A stretch of DNA of 14,672 nucleotides. It comes from Prevotellaceae bacterium. GTDB lineage: Bacteria; Bacteroidota; Bacteroidia; Bacteroidales; UBA932. The stretch lies in assembly GCA_031289995.1 (NCBI GenBank), contig JAITOI010000043.1:1-14672 (forward strand), written 5' to 3'. The translations under genes were made by a program, and so were the position numbers. The notes beneath the pieces are model-generated. The model searched no databases. It saw only the letters and a program-made list of their open reading frames with translations, and was not told where the DNA came from. Numbering within the stretch: position 1 is the stretch's first letter; each line of letters opens with the position of its first letter. Below are positions 6,848-14,274 of this stretch, piece by piece.

Positions 6848-8192
6848 TTCCGTCAAAATCGAGTGGGTAGATTAGGGTTATGGCATTCGCTCCGGCGTTG
6901 ATGGCGGGCGATTTTTCGGACAGATGAAAGTCGCGCTTGGCAACATCTTTGAGCAGCGGATTTTTCTTGCTCACGTTGAGGTAGCGGTCGCCGCTGCTCA
7001 GGTCGTAGCTGTTGTCGAGCTTCAGGATGCAGCGCTCAAACGTAATGTTCATGGGCGTTGCGGGTTGCTTCAGCTCGTGCAGGCTTAGCTCGTTGTAGTT
7101 GTTGCCGTAGGCGATGCTGTTGGCAACGTAGGCTGTGAGCGGGATGTGGAGCGTGTCGAAGGAGAGCTTAGCTTTTTCGCGCTGGCAAAAATTTTGCAGC
7201 ACAAGCATGGTGCCGTGGTAGTCGTTGTCTTTCGGCAGCTGCTGCGCTGCGAGCGTGCAGTGGTAAAGCTCGCAGCTGCCGCCTTCGGCCAGCACAGCGT
7301 TGTCGCGGCAGTCGGCCACAAGGCAGTTGTCGGCAAGCAGCCTGCCGCCGCGGGAGTGAATGCCGATGTTGGCGTACTCCACCAGCGCTTGCGAAAGCGT
7401 AAGCTGGGTGTGGCTCGTTTCGCCCAAGGTATCGACTATGTCGAGCGCAGCATCAGCTCCGCGAATCCACGTGCTGCTTACGTTGGCGCTGCCGGTGGCG
7501 CTAACGGTTATGCCGCGCCACTGCCCAACAGCCTTGGCGTACCAAAGGTCGTAGTGGCGCACGAACGACAGCGTGCACGGATGGGTTTGCGTGCCGTTGA
7601 CGTTGAGCCTGCCGTGCACCGTGAGGCCGCAGCTGTTGCCGAAGTAGAGCTTTGCGCCGGCCTCAATGTCGGCCACAAAATTGGTGTCAACCTCCAGCTT
7701 GCCGGTGATGACGTAGGGCTTGTCGGCGGTGAACGTGTAGCCGTTGGGTAGGGTGGTGTCGCGGTCGAGCAGTGTAACCTCTTGCCCGTAGGCGAGCAGC
7801 TCCAGCCGACTGCGCAGCTCAACGCCGTTGGCCACAAACACCACGGCATCGGTGAGCTGTAGCGCTCGGTTCTCCTTCACTTCGACGAAAATAAAGAGGC
7901 TGTCTTTTTGCGCCAGCTTCACGTTGCGCACGCTGTAGCCGTCCTGCCCGTCAACGTTGATGCGGAATGGCGAGGCAGCGCCAAGTTGCAGCCTCACCTC
8001 GTCGAAGCGCAAATTTTTGTTGCTTGGGTTGAAAACTTTGCACGAAAAAGTGGTGGAACCAAAGGGCGCAAAAACGGTATCGCAGTCGAGCGTATCGCGC
8101 GAAAACATTAGCGTTGCGCCGCTATCTTCAACAAAATCGTACTGCTGGCATGAGGCTACGCACAGCGCAAGTATGAGAATTTTAAATTTCAA
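6792..8192 (-). CDS. Beta-helix surface or periplasmic lipoprotein
   Basis: The 466-residue product starts MKFKILILALCVASC, a lipoprotein signal peptide with lipobox VASC and lipidated Cys15. An Ig-like region follows (about 25-125), with CDTVFAPFGSTTFSCKVFNP recalling DUF1573/ASH-type domains. Then comes a region typical of right-handed parallel beta-helices (about 150-400): repeated short strands with Asn, Gly and Cys turns such as GLTVHGRLNVNGTQ and GRLLADNCLVADC. The C-terminus has NPLLKDVAKRDFHLSEKSPA, resembling the 'choice-of-anchor Q' pattern. Such proteins often bind or cleave glycans, but no catalytic site is evident. The start codon is TTG inside a short repeat (8181-8207); no ATG upstream is possible because a TGA lies two codons before. 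It begins 11 bases after the gamma subunit gene and overlaps the EEP gene. Confidence 0.85.
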   Translation of the reverse strand: MKFKILILALCVASCQQYDFVEDSGATLMFSRDTLDCDTVFAPFGSTTFSCKVFNPSNKNLRFDEVRLQLGAASPFRINVDGQDGYSVRNVKLAQKDSLFIFVEVKENRALQLTDAVVFVANGVELRSRLELLAYGQEVTLLDRDTTLPNGYTFTADKPYVITGKLEVDTNFVADIEAGAKLYFGNSCGLTVHGRLNVNGTQTHPCTLSFVRHYDLWYAKAVGQWRGITVSATGSANVSSTWIRGADAALDIVDTLGETSHTQLTLSQALVEYANIGIHSRGGRLLADNCLVADCRDNAVLAEGGSCELYHCTLAAQQLPKDNDYHGTMLVLQNFCQREKAKLSFDTLHIPLTAYVANSIAYGNNYNELSLHELKQPATPMNITFERCILKLDNSYDLSSGDRYLNVSKKNPLLKDVAKRDFHLSEKSPAINAGANAITLIYPLDFDGNDRTALHDTSLGCYAYLP

Positions 8193-8207
8193 ATTTCAGA
8201 TTTTTAA
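8181..8207. repeat. 7-bp-period ATTTCAA repeat spanning a gene junction
   Basis: Four near-copies with a 7-base period: TTTAAAT, TTCAAAT, TTCAGAT, TTTTAAT. The array contains the TAA stop codon of the gamma subunit gene (8204-8206) and the TTG start codon of the lipoprotein gene (8190-8192), so it reaches into both coding regions. Confidence 0.6.
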
Positions 8208-8740
8208 TTCACGATTTCCATACCTCGCAAGATGGCTTGCTCGTTGATGGGGATGAGCTTGTGGGCGCGTTCCGGCAGCGATTTTTTCAGCCCCTTGACA
8301 ACGTTTTCGAGCTTGACGATGGGCTTCACCTTGAGGAAGGCGCCGAGCACAATCATGTTGAACACTTTTGCGTTGCCCATTCGTGCCGATTCTTCGGCTG
8401 CCGCTATTTTGTAGATGCCAATGTCGGCGCGGGTTGGCGGCGTGGTGATGCCGTTGGGATCGTAGATGAGCACGCCGCCTTTTTTGACTGCTGCCTCAAA
8501 CTTGTCGAGCGACTGCTGGTTGAGCAGGATGGCGGTGTCGAACTCGTGCACGATGGGCGAGCTGATGCGCTCGTCGCTAAGGATGACGGTTACGTTGGCC
8601 GTTCCGCCTCGCATTTCGGGGCCGTAGCTGGGCATCCACGTTACCTCTTGGTCTTGCATGATGCCCGAATAGGCAAGTATTTTTCCCATCGAGAGAACGC
8701 CCTGCCCGCCAAATCCGGCGATGATAATTTCTTCCTTCAT
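8204..8740 (-). CDS. korC: 2-oxoacid:ferredoxin oxidoreductase, gamma subunit
   Basis: This is the gamma subunit of a thiamine-diphosphate enzyme that decarboxylates a 2-oxoacid, forms the acyl-CoA and reduces ferredoxin. The 178 residues show the Rossmann-like GFGGQGVLSMGK (9-20) and MPSYGPEMRGGTANVTV (36-52), hallmarks of this subunit. The start at ATG 8740 (MKEEIIIAGFGG) fits the family; an in-frame ATG at 8758, two bases after the beta-subunit stop, would add six residues. The alpha, beta and ferredoxin subunits lie directly upstream. Substrate is uncertain: 2-oxoglutarate (Kor) and branched-chain 2-oxoacids (Vor) are both possible for this four-subunit type, so the symbol is tentative. 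Confidence 0.92.
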   Translation of the reverse strand: MKEEIIIAGFGGQGVLSMGKILAYSGIMQDQEVTWMPSYGPEMRGGTANVTVILSDERISSPIVHEFDTAILLNQQSLDKFEAAVKKGGVLIYDPNGITTPPTRADIGIYKIAAAEESARMGNAKVFNMIVLGAFLKVKPIVKLENVVKGLKKSLPERAHKLIPINEQAILRGMEIVN

Positions 8741-8760
8741 GGTGTTTTTATTTTGCATTA

Positions 8761-9519
8761 CTATCCCTCCAAAATCTTCAAATCGCCCAGCGGGTAAAAC
8801 GGCAGCATATTCTCTACCATCCATCGGTTGGATTCGGTGGGCGTGAGCTTCCAGCCGGAGCTGCAGGTTGACACGACTTCGACAAACGACAATCCCTTGC
8901 CTGCGTAGGCCATCTCGAAGGCTTTTTTGATGGCCTTGCGCGTTTGCCGCACAGCGGCTGGCGTGTGCACAGCTTGCCGCGTTACGTAGCACGTGCCGGG
9001 CAGCTGCGCCACCAGCTCCGACACCTTGAACGGAAATCCGTTGAGCTTCGGGTCGCGGCCGTGGGGCGTGGTGGCGGTTTTCATCCCCATGAGCGTGGTG
9101 GGCGCCATTTGCCCGCCGGTCATGCCGTAGATGGCGTTGTTGATAAAAATTACGGTGATGTTTTCGCCGCGGTTGCAGGCGTGAATAATTTCCGCCGTGC
9201 CAATGGCAGCAAGGTCTCCGTCGCCCTGATAGGTGAACACGTGTAGGTGCGGGTTGGTGCGCTTAATGCCGGTGGCGACCGCCGGAGCGCGGCCGTGCGC
9301 GGCCTCCACGCTGTCCACGTCGATGTAGTTGTAGAGCGTTACGGCGCAGCCAACGGGTGTGATGGCTATCGTTTTTTCTTGTATGCCCAGCTCGTCGATG
9401 ACTTCGGCTAAAGCCTTGTGCACCGTGCCGTGGCTGCATCCCGGACAGTAGTGCATGGGCACATCGGTGAGCACCTTGCATTTGCCGTAGGCGAGATTTT
9501 CTGCGCTGATGATATTCAT
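8761..9519 (-). CDS. korB: 2-oxoacid:ferredoxin oxidoreductase, beta subunit (ThDP-binding)
   Basis: The beta subunit binds thiamine diphosphate and the proximal Fe-S cluster. The 252 residues show YCPGCSHG (24-31) and the ThDP motif GDGD (99-102) followed by NNAIYGMTGGQMAPTT (127-142). Conserved cysteines at 25, 28 and 58 (PVGC) plus one near the C-terminus (STCSSGWK) fit cluster ligation in this family. It lies 55 bases after the alpha subunit, across a short tandem repeat, and 20 bases before the gamma subunit ATG. It works in the cytoplasm as part of the four-subunit complex encoded here. Substrate choice between 2-oxoglutarate and branched-chain 2-oxoacids cannot be decided from motifs. 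Confidence 0.94.
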   Translation of the reverse strand: MNIISAENLAYGKCKVLTDVPMHYCPGCSHGTVHKALAEVIDELGIQEKTIAITPVGCAVTLYNYIDVDSVEAAHGRAPAVATGIKRTNPHLHVFTYQGDGDLAAIGTAEIIHACNRGENITVIFINNAIYGMTGGQMAPTTLMGMKTATTPHGRDPKLNGFPFKVSELVAQLPGTCYVTRQAVHTPAAVRQTRKAIKKAFEMAYAGKGLSFVEVVSTCSSGWKLTPTESNRWMVENMLPFYPLGDLKILEG

Positions 9520-9531
9520 GGAAAATTGATT

Positions 9532-9566
9532 TGCGATTTGCGATTATGCGATTTGCGATATGCGAC
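9532..9566. repeat. TGCGATT tandem repeat between alpha and beta subunit genes
   Basis: Five units on the plus strand: TGCGATT, TGCGATTA, TGCGATT, TGCGATA, TGCGAC. It fills most of the 55-base gap between the two coding regions. Its last 13 bases recur in inverted orientation after DUF1015 (1061-1073). Confidence 0.7.
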
Positions 9567-9574
9567 TTGGACTT

Positions 9575-10645
9575 TTACATGGTTTTTTTTACGGCTTCAG
9601 CCACTTCGTTTGGCGAGTGGATGATGCCACCGTTGCGGCCAAAGTGGGACACCGGAACGGCGCCGTTTACGGCAAGGCGAATGTCCTCTACCAGCTGGCC
9701 GGCGCTGAGCTCCACGCTTAGGATGCTCTTGAGCTGAGCTGCCCGCGCAGCAACGGCTTGCGTGGGGAAGGGGTAGAGCGTGATGGGGCGCAGCAAGCCG
9801 ATTTTTATGCCCTCGCTGCGCAGCATCTCCACGGCTTTTTGGCCAATGCGCGCGGAGGTTCCGTAAGCCACGATGAGGTACTCTGCATCGTCGCACAATG
9901 TTTCTTCGTAGCGTGCTTCGCGGGCGCAAATTTCGGCGTACTTGGCCTGCAATTTTTGGTTGAATTTTTCGTGCTTCGCGGGGTCGAGCTCCACGGAGGT
10001 AATGATGTTGCGGCAGCGGTTGCGCTTGCCGGTGGTAGCCCAGCTGTCGTAGGTTTTACGAACCTCGTCGTCGGTGAGGCGCGGTATCGGGTCGGCAAGA
10101 TTTACCTTCTCCATCATCTGCCCAATCACGCCGTCAGCCAGCATCATTACCGGATTGCGATACTTGAACGCCAGCTCGAAGCCGAGGAACACAAAGTCGT
10201 GCATTTCCTGCACCGACGCGGGCGCCAGCACGATGAGGTGGAAGTCGCCGTGGCCTCCGCCCTTGGTGGCCATGAAGTAGTCGGCCTGCGAGGGCTGAAT
10301 GGTGCCCAGCCCTGGGCCTCCGCGCGACACGTTGACCACGAGGCAGGGCAGCTCCGCACCCGCAAGGTACGACAGGCCCTCGCTCATCAGGCTAATGCCC
10401 GGGCTGGACGACGAAGTCATTGTCCGCTTGCCCGCACAGGCAGCGCCATACACCATGTTGATGGACGCCACCTCGCTCTCGGACTGCAGCACCACCATAC
10501 CGGTAGTTTCCCAGGGCCTAAGCTCCATCAGCGTTTCCAGCACTTCGCTCTGCGGCGTAATGGGGTAGCCAAAGTAGCCATCGCAGCCGCACCGTATGGC
10601 GGCCTCGGCGATGACCTCATTTCCCTTCATCAAACGCAATTCCAT
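9575..10645 (-). CDS. korA: 2-oxoacid:ferredoxin oxidoreductase, alpha subunit (VorB/KorA type)
   Basis: The alpha subunit carries the pyrimidine-binding half of the ThDP site. The 356 residues begin with LMKGNEVIAEAAIRCGCDG and YPITPQSEVLE (27-37), the classic start of this subunit; GGPGLGTIQPSQADYF (109-124) is the conserved loop before the substrate region, and a C-terminal swivel domain follows (about 255-356, with YLIVAYGTSARIG). Length and motifs match the subunit commonly annotated VorB (3-methyl-2-oxobutanoate) or KorA (2-oxoglutarate) in Bacteroidota; the family name does not settle the substrate. It lies 57 bases after the ferredoxin subunit gene. In anaerobic Bacteroidales such enzymes make acyl-CoA from 2-oxoacids or run in reverse for reductive carboxylation; this is family knowledge. 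Confidence 0.94.
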   Translation of the reverse strand: MELRLMKGNEVIAEAAIRCGCDGYFGYPITPQSEVLETLMELRPWETTGMVVLQSESEVASINMVYGAACAGKRTMTSSSSPGISLMSEGLSYLAGAELPCLVVNVSRGGPGLGTIQPSQADYFMATKGGGHGDFHLIVLAPASVQEMHDFVFLGFELAFKYRNPVMMLADGVIGQMMEKVNLADPIPRLTDDEVRKTYDSWATTGKRNRCRNIITSVELDPAKHEKFNQKLQAKYAEICAREARYEETLCDDAEYLIVAYGTSARIGQKAVEMLRSEGIKIGLLRPITLYPFPTQAVAARAAQLKSILSVELSAGQLVEDIRLAVNGAVPVSHFGRNGGIIHSPNEVAEAVKKTM

Positions 10646-10702
10646 ATTCGATTGATTGGTTAAAAATCGTTCCTGTAAAACATTTGCAAACGCTTGCTGT
10701 GC

Positions 10703-10933
10703 TTAGACTGCAAGCTTCATCTTGTAGACCGTGATGACGCTGTCGGGGCACACCAGCGCGCAGCTGATGCAGCCCGTGCAGGCTTCGGAATTTTGCATGT
10801 AGGCGTAGCGATATCCCTTGCTGTTCACCTCGTGCGCCAGCGCGAGCACGTCGCTTGGACAGGCTGCCACGCACACCTCGCAGCCCTTGCACATTTCGGT
10901 GTCGACGACTACTGCTCCTTGAAATTTTGCCAT
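10703..10933 (-). CDS. korD: 2-oxoacid:ferredoxin oxidoreductase, ferredoxin-like delta subunit
   Basis: This 76-residue protein carries two [4Fe-4S] binding motifs, CKGCEVCVAACP (Cys 15, 18, 21, 25) and CTGCISCALVCP (Cys 52, 55, 58, 62). It is the electron-transfer subunit that passes electrons from the ThDP site to soluble ferredoxin. All eight cysteines and the following prolines are intact. It is the first gene of the four-gene set in the order delta-alpha-beta-gamma. It starts 37 bases after the trpS stop codon, and an 8-bp-period repeat fills most of that gap. No consensus -33/-7 promoter was found in front, so it may be read from upstream. Confidence 0.93.
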   Translation of the reverse strand: MAKFQGAVVVDTEMCKGCEVCVAACPSDVLALAHEVNSKGYRYAYMQNSEACTGCISCALVCPDSVITVYKMKLAV

Positions 10934-10945
10934 AGCTCAATAATT

Positions 10946-10976
10946 TTCAAATCTTCAAATCTTCAAATTTTCAAAT
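10946..10976. repeat. TTCAAATC tandem repeat at the trpS-korD junction
   Basis: Four units with an 8-base period: TTCAAATC, TTCAAATC, TTCAAATT, TTCAAAT. The minus-strand reading ATTTGA supplies the trpS stop codon (10973-10971), so the array begins inside the 3' end of trpS. Confidence 0.75.
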
Positions 10977-11957
10977 GGTTCTAAACCCCATCAGCTTCTT
11001 CATCTCCCCAAGCGTGGAGGCGGCGCTGGCTCTTGCTTTGGCAGCCCCCTTGAGGCGCACCTGGTGGAGAAAATTTTCGTCGCGCACAAGCTCGTTGATG
11101 CGGGTGCGAATGGGCTGCGTGACGCTGCAAATGTCGTCGGCCAGCTGCTTCTTCATGTCGCCGTAGCGGATGGCGCCATTGTCGTAGGCGTTGCGGTAGA
11201 AAGCCACCACTTCGGGCGTTGACACGGCGGTCATAATGGTGAACAAATTTTTGACAGGCTCGCTCATTTCGGTGCCCACTTTTTCGCCGGTGTCGGTTAC
11301 GGCCTTCTTCACTTTTTTGTGGATGCTCGCCTCGTCATCCGTAAGAAAGATGCCGTTTCCCTCGCTTTTGCCCATCTTGCCCGAGCCGTCAAGTCCGGGA
11401 ATTTTGATGAGCTCGTGTCCGAAGTTGTAGGCCTCCGGTTCGGGAAAAAGTGTGGCGCCGTAAAAGTTGTTGAAGCGCCGCGCAAACACTCGCGTGAGCT
11501 CCAGATGCTGCTCCTGGTCTTTGCCCACGGGCACGTAGTGGGCGCGGTGCGCGAGGATGTCGGAAGCCATCAGCACCGGATAGGTGAGCAGGCCAGCGTT
11601 CACGTTGTTGGGGTGCAGGCGCACCTTCTCCTTGAATGAGGCTGTGCGCTCGAGCTCGCCCACGTAGGCCTGCATGTTGAGCAGGATGCACATCTCCGAA
11701 ATTTCGGGCACGTCGCTCTGCACGTAGAGCGTGCACTTGTCGGAGTCTAATCCCGCAGCCAGATATTCGGCCATAATTTGCATCACGTTGCCGTGAAAAT
11801 CTTCGGGCTTGGGATGCGTCGTAAGCGAGTGTAGGTCGGCGATGAAGAAGAAGCACTGCTCGCTCTCCTGCATCTTGATGAAGTTGCGCAGCGCACCGTA
11901 GTAGTTGCCAAGGTGCAGGTTGCCGGTGGGACGAATACCGCTCAGAACTGTTTTCAT
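10971..11957 (-). CDS. trpS: Tryptophanyl-tRNA synthetase
   Basis: TrpRS charges tRNA-Trp in the cytoplasm. The 328 residues are normal for this class I enzyme. The HIGH-type motif is TGNLHLGNYYGAL (11-23, with HLGN), and the KMSKS-type loop reads SGKMGKSEGN (192-201), a common variant. The Trp-pocket and dimer regions are recognisable, for example YPVLMASDILAHRAHYVPVG (126-145) and DQEQHLELTR. The start ATG at 11957 gives MKTVLSGIRPTGN, the usual N-terminus. It starts 56 bases after the RelA/SpoT gene, the gap again holding a short repeat, and its stop codon lies in the repeat leading to korD. No consensus promoter was found directly upstream. Confidence 0.97.
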   Translation of the reverse strand: MKTVLSGIRPTGNLHLGNYYGALRNFIKMQESEQCFFFIADLHSLTTHPKPEDFHGNVMQIMAEYLAAGLDSDKCTLYVQSDVPEISEMCILLNMQAYVGELERTASFKEKVRLHPNNVNAGLLTYPVLMASDILAHRAHYVPVGKDQEQHLELTRVFARRFNNFYGATLFPEPEAYNFGHELIKIPGLDGSGKMGKSEGNGIFLTDDEASIHKKVKKAVTDTGEKVGTEMSEPVKNLFTIMTAVSTPEVVAFYRNAYDNGAIRYGDMKKQLADDICSVTQPIRTRINELVRDENFLHQVRLKGAAKARASAASTLGEMKKLMGFRTI

Positions 11958-11969
11958 TTTTGCTTGGAA

Positions 11970-11988
11970 ATTTGAAGTATTGAAGTAT
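11970..11988. repeat. Short TTGAAGTA repeat between rel and trpS
   Basis: ATTTGAAGTATTGAAGTAT is an imperfect double copy of the same kind of unit seen at 10946-10976 and 14275-14375. It is too short to be firm on its own. Confidence 0.4.
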
Positions 11989-12013
11989 CGGAGTTTAGAA
12001 TTTTGCTGCTACG

Positions 12014-14254
12014 CTACTGCCCAACCCGCGCGGCTTTTATCACGCCTTTGGTGCTACGCAGGTGGTAGAGTAGGGTTTCGAGCTGCTTGACATTTTTGAT
12101 GAACACGCGCATTTGCCCTTCGAGCTGGCCACGGTTGGCTTCGAGCTGAAACGAGCGCACCGCGCCGCCTGCCGCATATTTATCGACCACCTCCGAGAGC
12201 TTTTGCTGCATACCCACCTCGTTGTTTGCCGAGATTTTGAGCACCGCCTGAAACGAGTCGGCATCGTCCTGCTGGCGCCACTTGGCGTGCAGCACGCGGT
12301 AGGGGTACTGCTGCATCAGCCGCTCGGCGTTGGGGCAGCTGGTGCGGTGAATGGTAACGCCGCTGCCCACGGTAACGAAGCCAAACATGTCGTCGCCGAA
12401 TATCGGGTTGCAGCATTTGCCCAGCTTGTAGGCCACGTTGTTGAGCTGGTCGTCGATGATGATGTAGTCGGTGGACGCGCTACGCTTGGCCGATGCCTTT
12501 TGCGGCTCCACTTTTTTGGCTGTTGCCTCGCGCTCGACCAGCTGTGCTTCGCCTGCCAGATGGCGCTGCAGCACGTCGCGCACCAGCGCAAAGTCGAGCT
12601 CTTCGAGCGCCAGCTTGACGTAGATTTCGCTGATGGTTTTTATCTTGAAGTGCTTTGACAGCAGCGAGGCCACGGTGTCTATTGTGATGTTGAATTTCCA
12701 GTTTTTCAGCTTACGCTCCAGCGTTTCGCGGCCGTTGGAGGCCACCTTCGCCTCGTCCTCGCGCAGCTTTTGGCGGACTTTATTTTTGGCTTTGCTGGTG
12801 CACACAAACTCCAGCCAGCTGAGGTTGGGCGTTTGGTTTTTGGAGGTGATGATGTCCACCACGTCGCCGGTTTGGAGCTGCTCGCGGATGGACACGTGCT
12901 TGCCGTTGCGGAGGGCACCGGTGCAGCGGCAGCCGATGTTGCTGTGGATGTCGAACGCGAAGTCGAGCACGGTGGCGCCTTTTTTGAGCATGCGCAGCTC
13001 GCCTTTTGGCGTGAACACAAACACCTCGTCCGACGACGTCACGGCGATGTCGTAGTCGCTGTCCAAGCCCGATGTTTCGAGCTGCCGGCGCATGTTAGCC
13101 AGCCAGCTTTCGGTGCCGCCGCGGTCTTGCTGCACGCCCTTGTAGCGCCAGTGTGCAGCCAATCCATGCTCGGCTTCGTCGTCCATACGGCGGGTGCGAA
13201 TTTGCACCTCCACGTCCTGCTCTTCGGGTCCCTTCACCGTGGCGTGCAGGCTCTCGTAGCCGTTGTCCTTGGGCGTGGTAACCCAGTCGCGCATGCGCTT
13301 CAGGTCGGCCTCGTAGCGCGAGGTGATGACCGAGTAGACGTCCCAACATGCGGCCACTTCTGCCGCACGGTCGGCAAAGGGCATGTCGAGCACGATGCGA
13401 ATGGCGAACACGTCGTACACGCTCTCGAAGGGCACGCCCTGCTTCTGCATTTTGTTCCAGATGGAGTAGATGGACTTGGTGCGGTACTTCAGGTCGAAGG
13501 TGTAGCCCTTGTTTTGCAGCTCGCTTTTGATGGGCGCAATGAAGTCGTCGGTGAGCTTGCATCGCGCGCCCTCGCTCATCTTGAGCTTGGTGCTGATGTG
13601 GCGGTACATGGCCGTTTCCTTGTAGCGGAGCGACAAGTCTTCGAGCTCCGACTTGAGCTTGTACAGCCCCAGCTTGTGCGCCAGCGGAGCGAAGAGCCGC
13701 AAGGTTTCCGTAGCTTTTTTGGATTGCTTGTCCTTGGAAAAAAACGCGAGCGAGCGCATCACCTCGAGGCGGTCGGCGAGCTTGATGACAATCATCTGCG
13801 GGTTGGTGGAGTAGCTCACCATGAGCTTGCGAAAGTTCTCGGCCTGCGCGATGGCAGTCTTGCTGTTGTCCGCATCGCTGCTATTTTTTTTGAGGCCATC
13901 GACCACGATTTTGAGGTCGAGCTGTGAGATTTTTCCGAGGTTGAGCACGAGCAGCGCCACCTCCTTGCCGAAGTTGCGCTGCAGGTCGGCTTGCGGCAGC
14001 GGTCGCACGCTGTCCACCTCGTGCAGCAGGGCAGCAATGGCAGCCTGCACGCCAAGCCCCACCTCGCTTGCCAGAATGTGCGCCACCGCCGTGGCGTGGA
14101 ACACGAAGGGGTCGCCGCTTTCGCGCAGCTTACCGTCGAGCGCCTCCGCGGCGAGCTCAAAAGCCTTGCGCAGCAGGCTTACATCAGCCTCCTGCGCAGC
14201 GTAGATGGCGGCCAGCGCCGCGTACTTTTGCTCTATGTGGTGCGGTATAATCAT
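12014..14254 (-). CDS. RelA/SpoT family (p)ppGpp synthetase with degenerate hydrolase site
   Basis: This is a long alarmone enzyme (746 residues from ATG 14254) that makes (p)ppGpp from GTP or GDP and ATP in the stringent response. Domains in order: HD-type hydrolase (about 30-175), synthetase (about 225-365), TGS (410-470, EVFVFTPKGELRMLKKGAT), a helical part, a Cys/His motif (CCNPI 614-618, HRTSCPN 636-642) and a C-terminal ACT domain (668-744). Synthetase residues look intact: YDVFAIR, RMRD (320-323), NGYESLHATV (331-340), VEVQIRT (348-354). The hydrolase site is not: the usual HDVVED is HEVDSV (from residue 78), and ADRLHNMRTL is ADRLEVMRSL (160-169). A longer frame to 14320 would cover the -7 box, so 14254 is chosen. 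trpS follows by 56 bases. Confidence 0.94.
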   Translation of the reverse strand: MIIPHHIEQKYAALAAIYAAQEADVSLLRKAFELAAEALDGKLRESGDPFVFHATAVAHILASEVGLGVQAAIAALLHEVDSVRPLPQADLQRNFGKEVALLVLNLGKISQLDLKIVVDGLKKNSSDADNSKTAIAQAENFRKLMVSYSTNPQMIVIKLADRLEVMRSLAFFSKDKQSKKATETLRLFAPLAHKLGLYKLKSELEDLSLRYKETAMYRHISTKLKMSEGARCKLTDDFIAPIKSELQNKGYTFDLKYRTKSIYSIWNKMQKQGVPFESVYDVFAIRIVLDMPFADRAAEVAACWDVYSVITSRYEADLKRMRDWVTTPKDNGYESLHATVKGPEEQDVEVQIRTRRMDDEAEHGLAAHWRYKGVQQDRGGTESWLANMRRQLETSGLDSDYDIAVTSSDEVFVFTPKGELRMLKKGATVLDFAFDIHSNIGCRCTGALRNGKHVSIREQLQTGDVVDIITSKNQTPNLSWLEFVCTSKAKNKVRQKLREDEAKVASNGRETLERKLKNWKFNITIDTVASLLSKHFKIKTISEIYVKLALEELDFALVRDVLQRHLAGEAQLVEREATAKKVEPQKASAKRSASTDYIIIDDQLNNVAYKLGKCCNPIFGDDMFGFVTVGSGVTIHRTSCPNAERLMQQYPYRVLHAKWRQQDDADSFQAVLKISANNEVGMQQKLSEVVDKYAAGGAVRSFQLEANRGQLEGQMRVFIKNVKQLETLLYHLRSTKGVIKAARVGQ

Positions 14255-14260
14255 GGGGTG

Positions 14261-14268
14261 CAAAGGTA
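14261..14268 (-). promoter_or_regulatory. Lone -7 box TACCTTTG in front of the RelA/SpoT gene
   Basis: The box has the same eight bases as the other three promoters in the window, but the position 19 bases upstream reads TCTT instead of TTTG. Only six bases separate it from the ATG, so the transcript would have almost no leader. It is the only promoter-like match found for the whole run from rel to the EEP gene. Confidence 0.55.
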
Positions 14269-14274
14269 AGAAAA

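Noticed and set aside
8741..8992. Upstream extension of the gamma subunit gene into the beta subunit gene
   Set aside because: It overlaps a conserved beta-subunit coding region, and the family N-terminus begins at MKEEIIIAGFGG (8740).
10946..10976. ATTTGAAG arrays as tandem promoter elements because they carry TTTG
   Set aside because: The 8-base period never gives the 27-base TTTG-to-TTTG distance of the real promoters here, and no unit has the T of TAnnTTTG.
12770..13927. 385-codon open frame on the plus strand, antisense to rel
   Set aside because: It is a mirror of the RelA/SpoT coding sequence, rich in Val, His, Ala and Leu as expected for the complement of GC-rich codons, with no promoter or recognisable motif.
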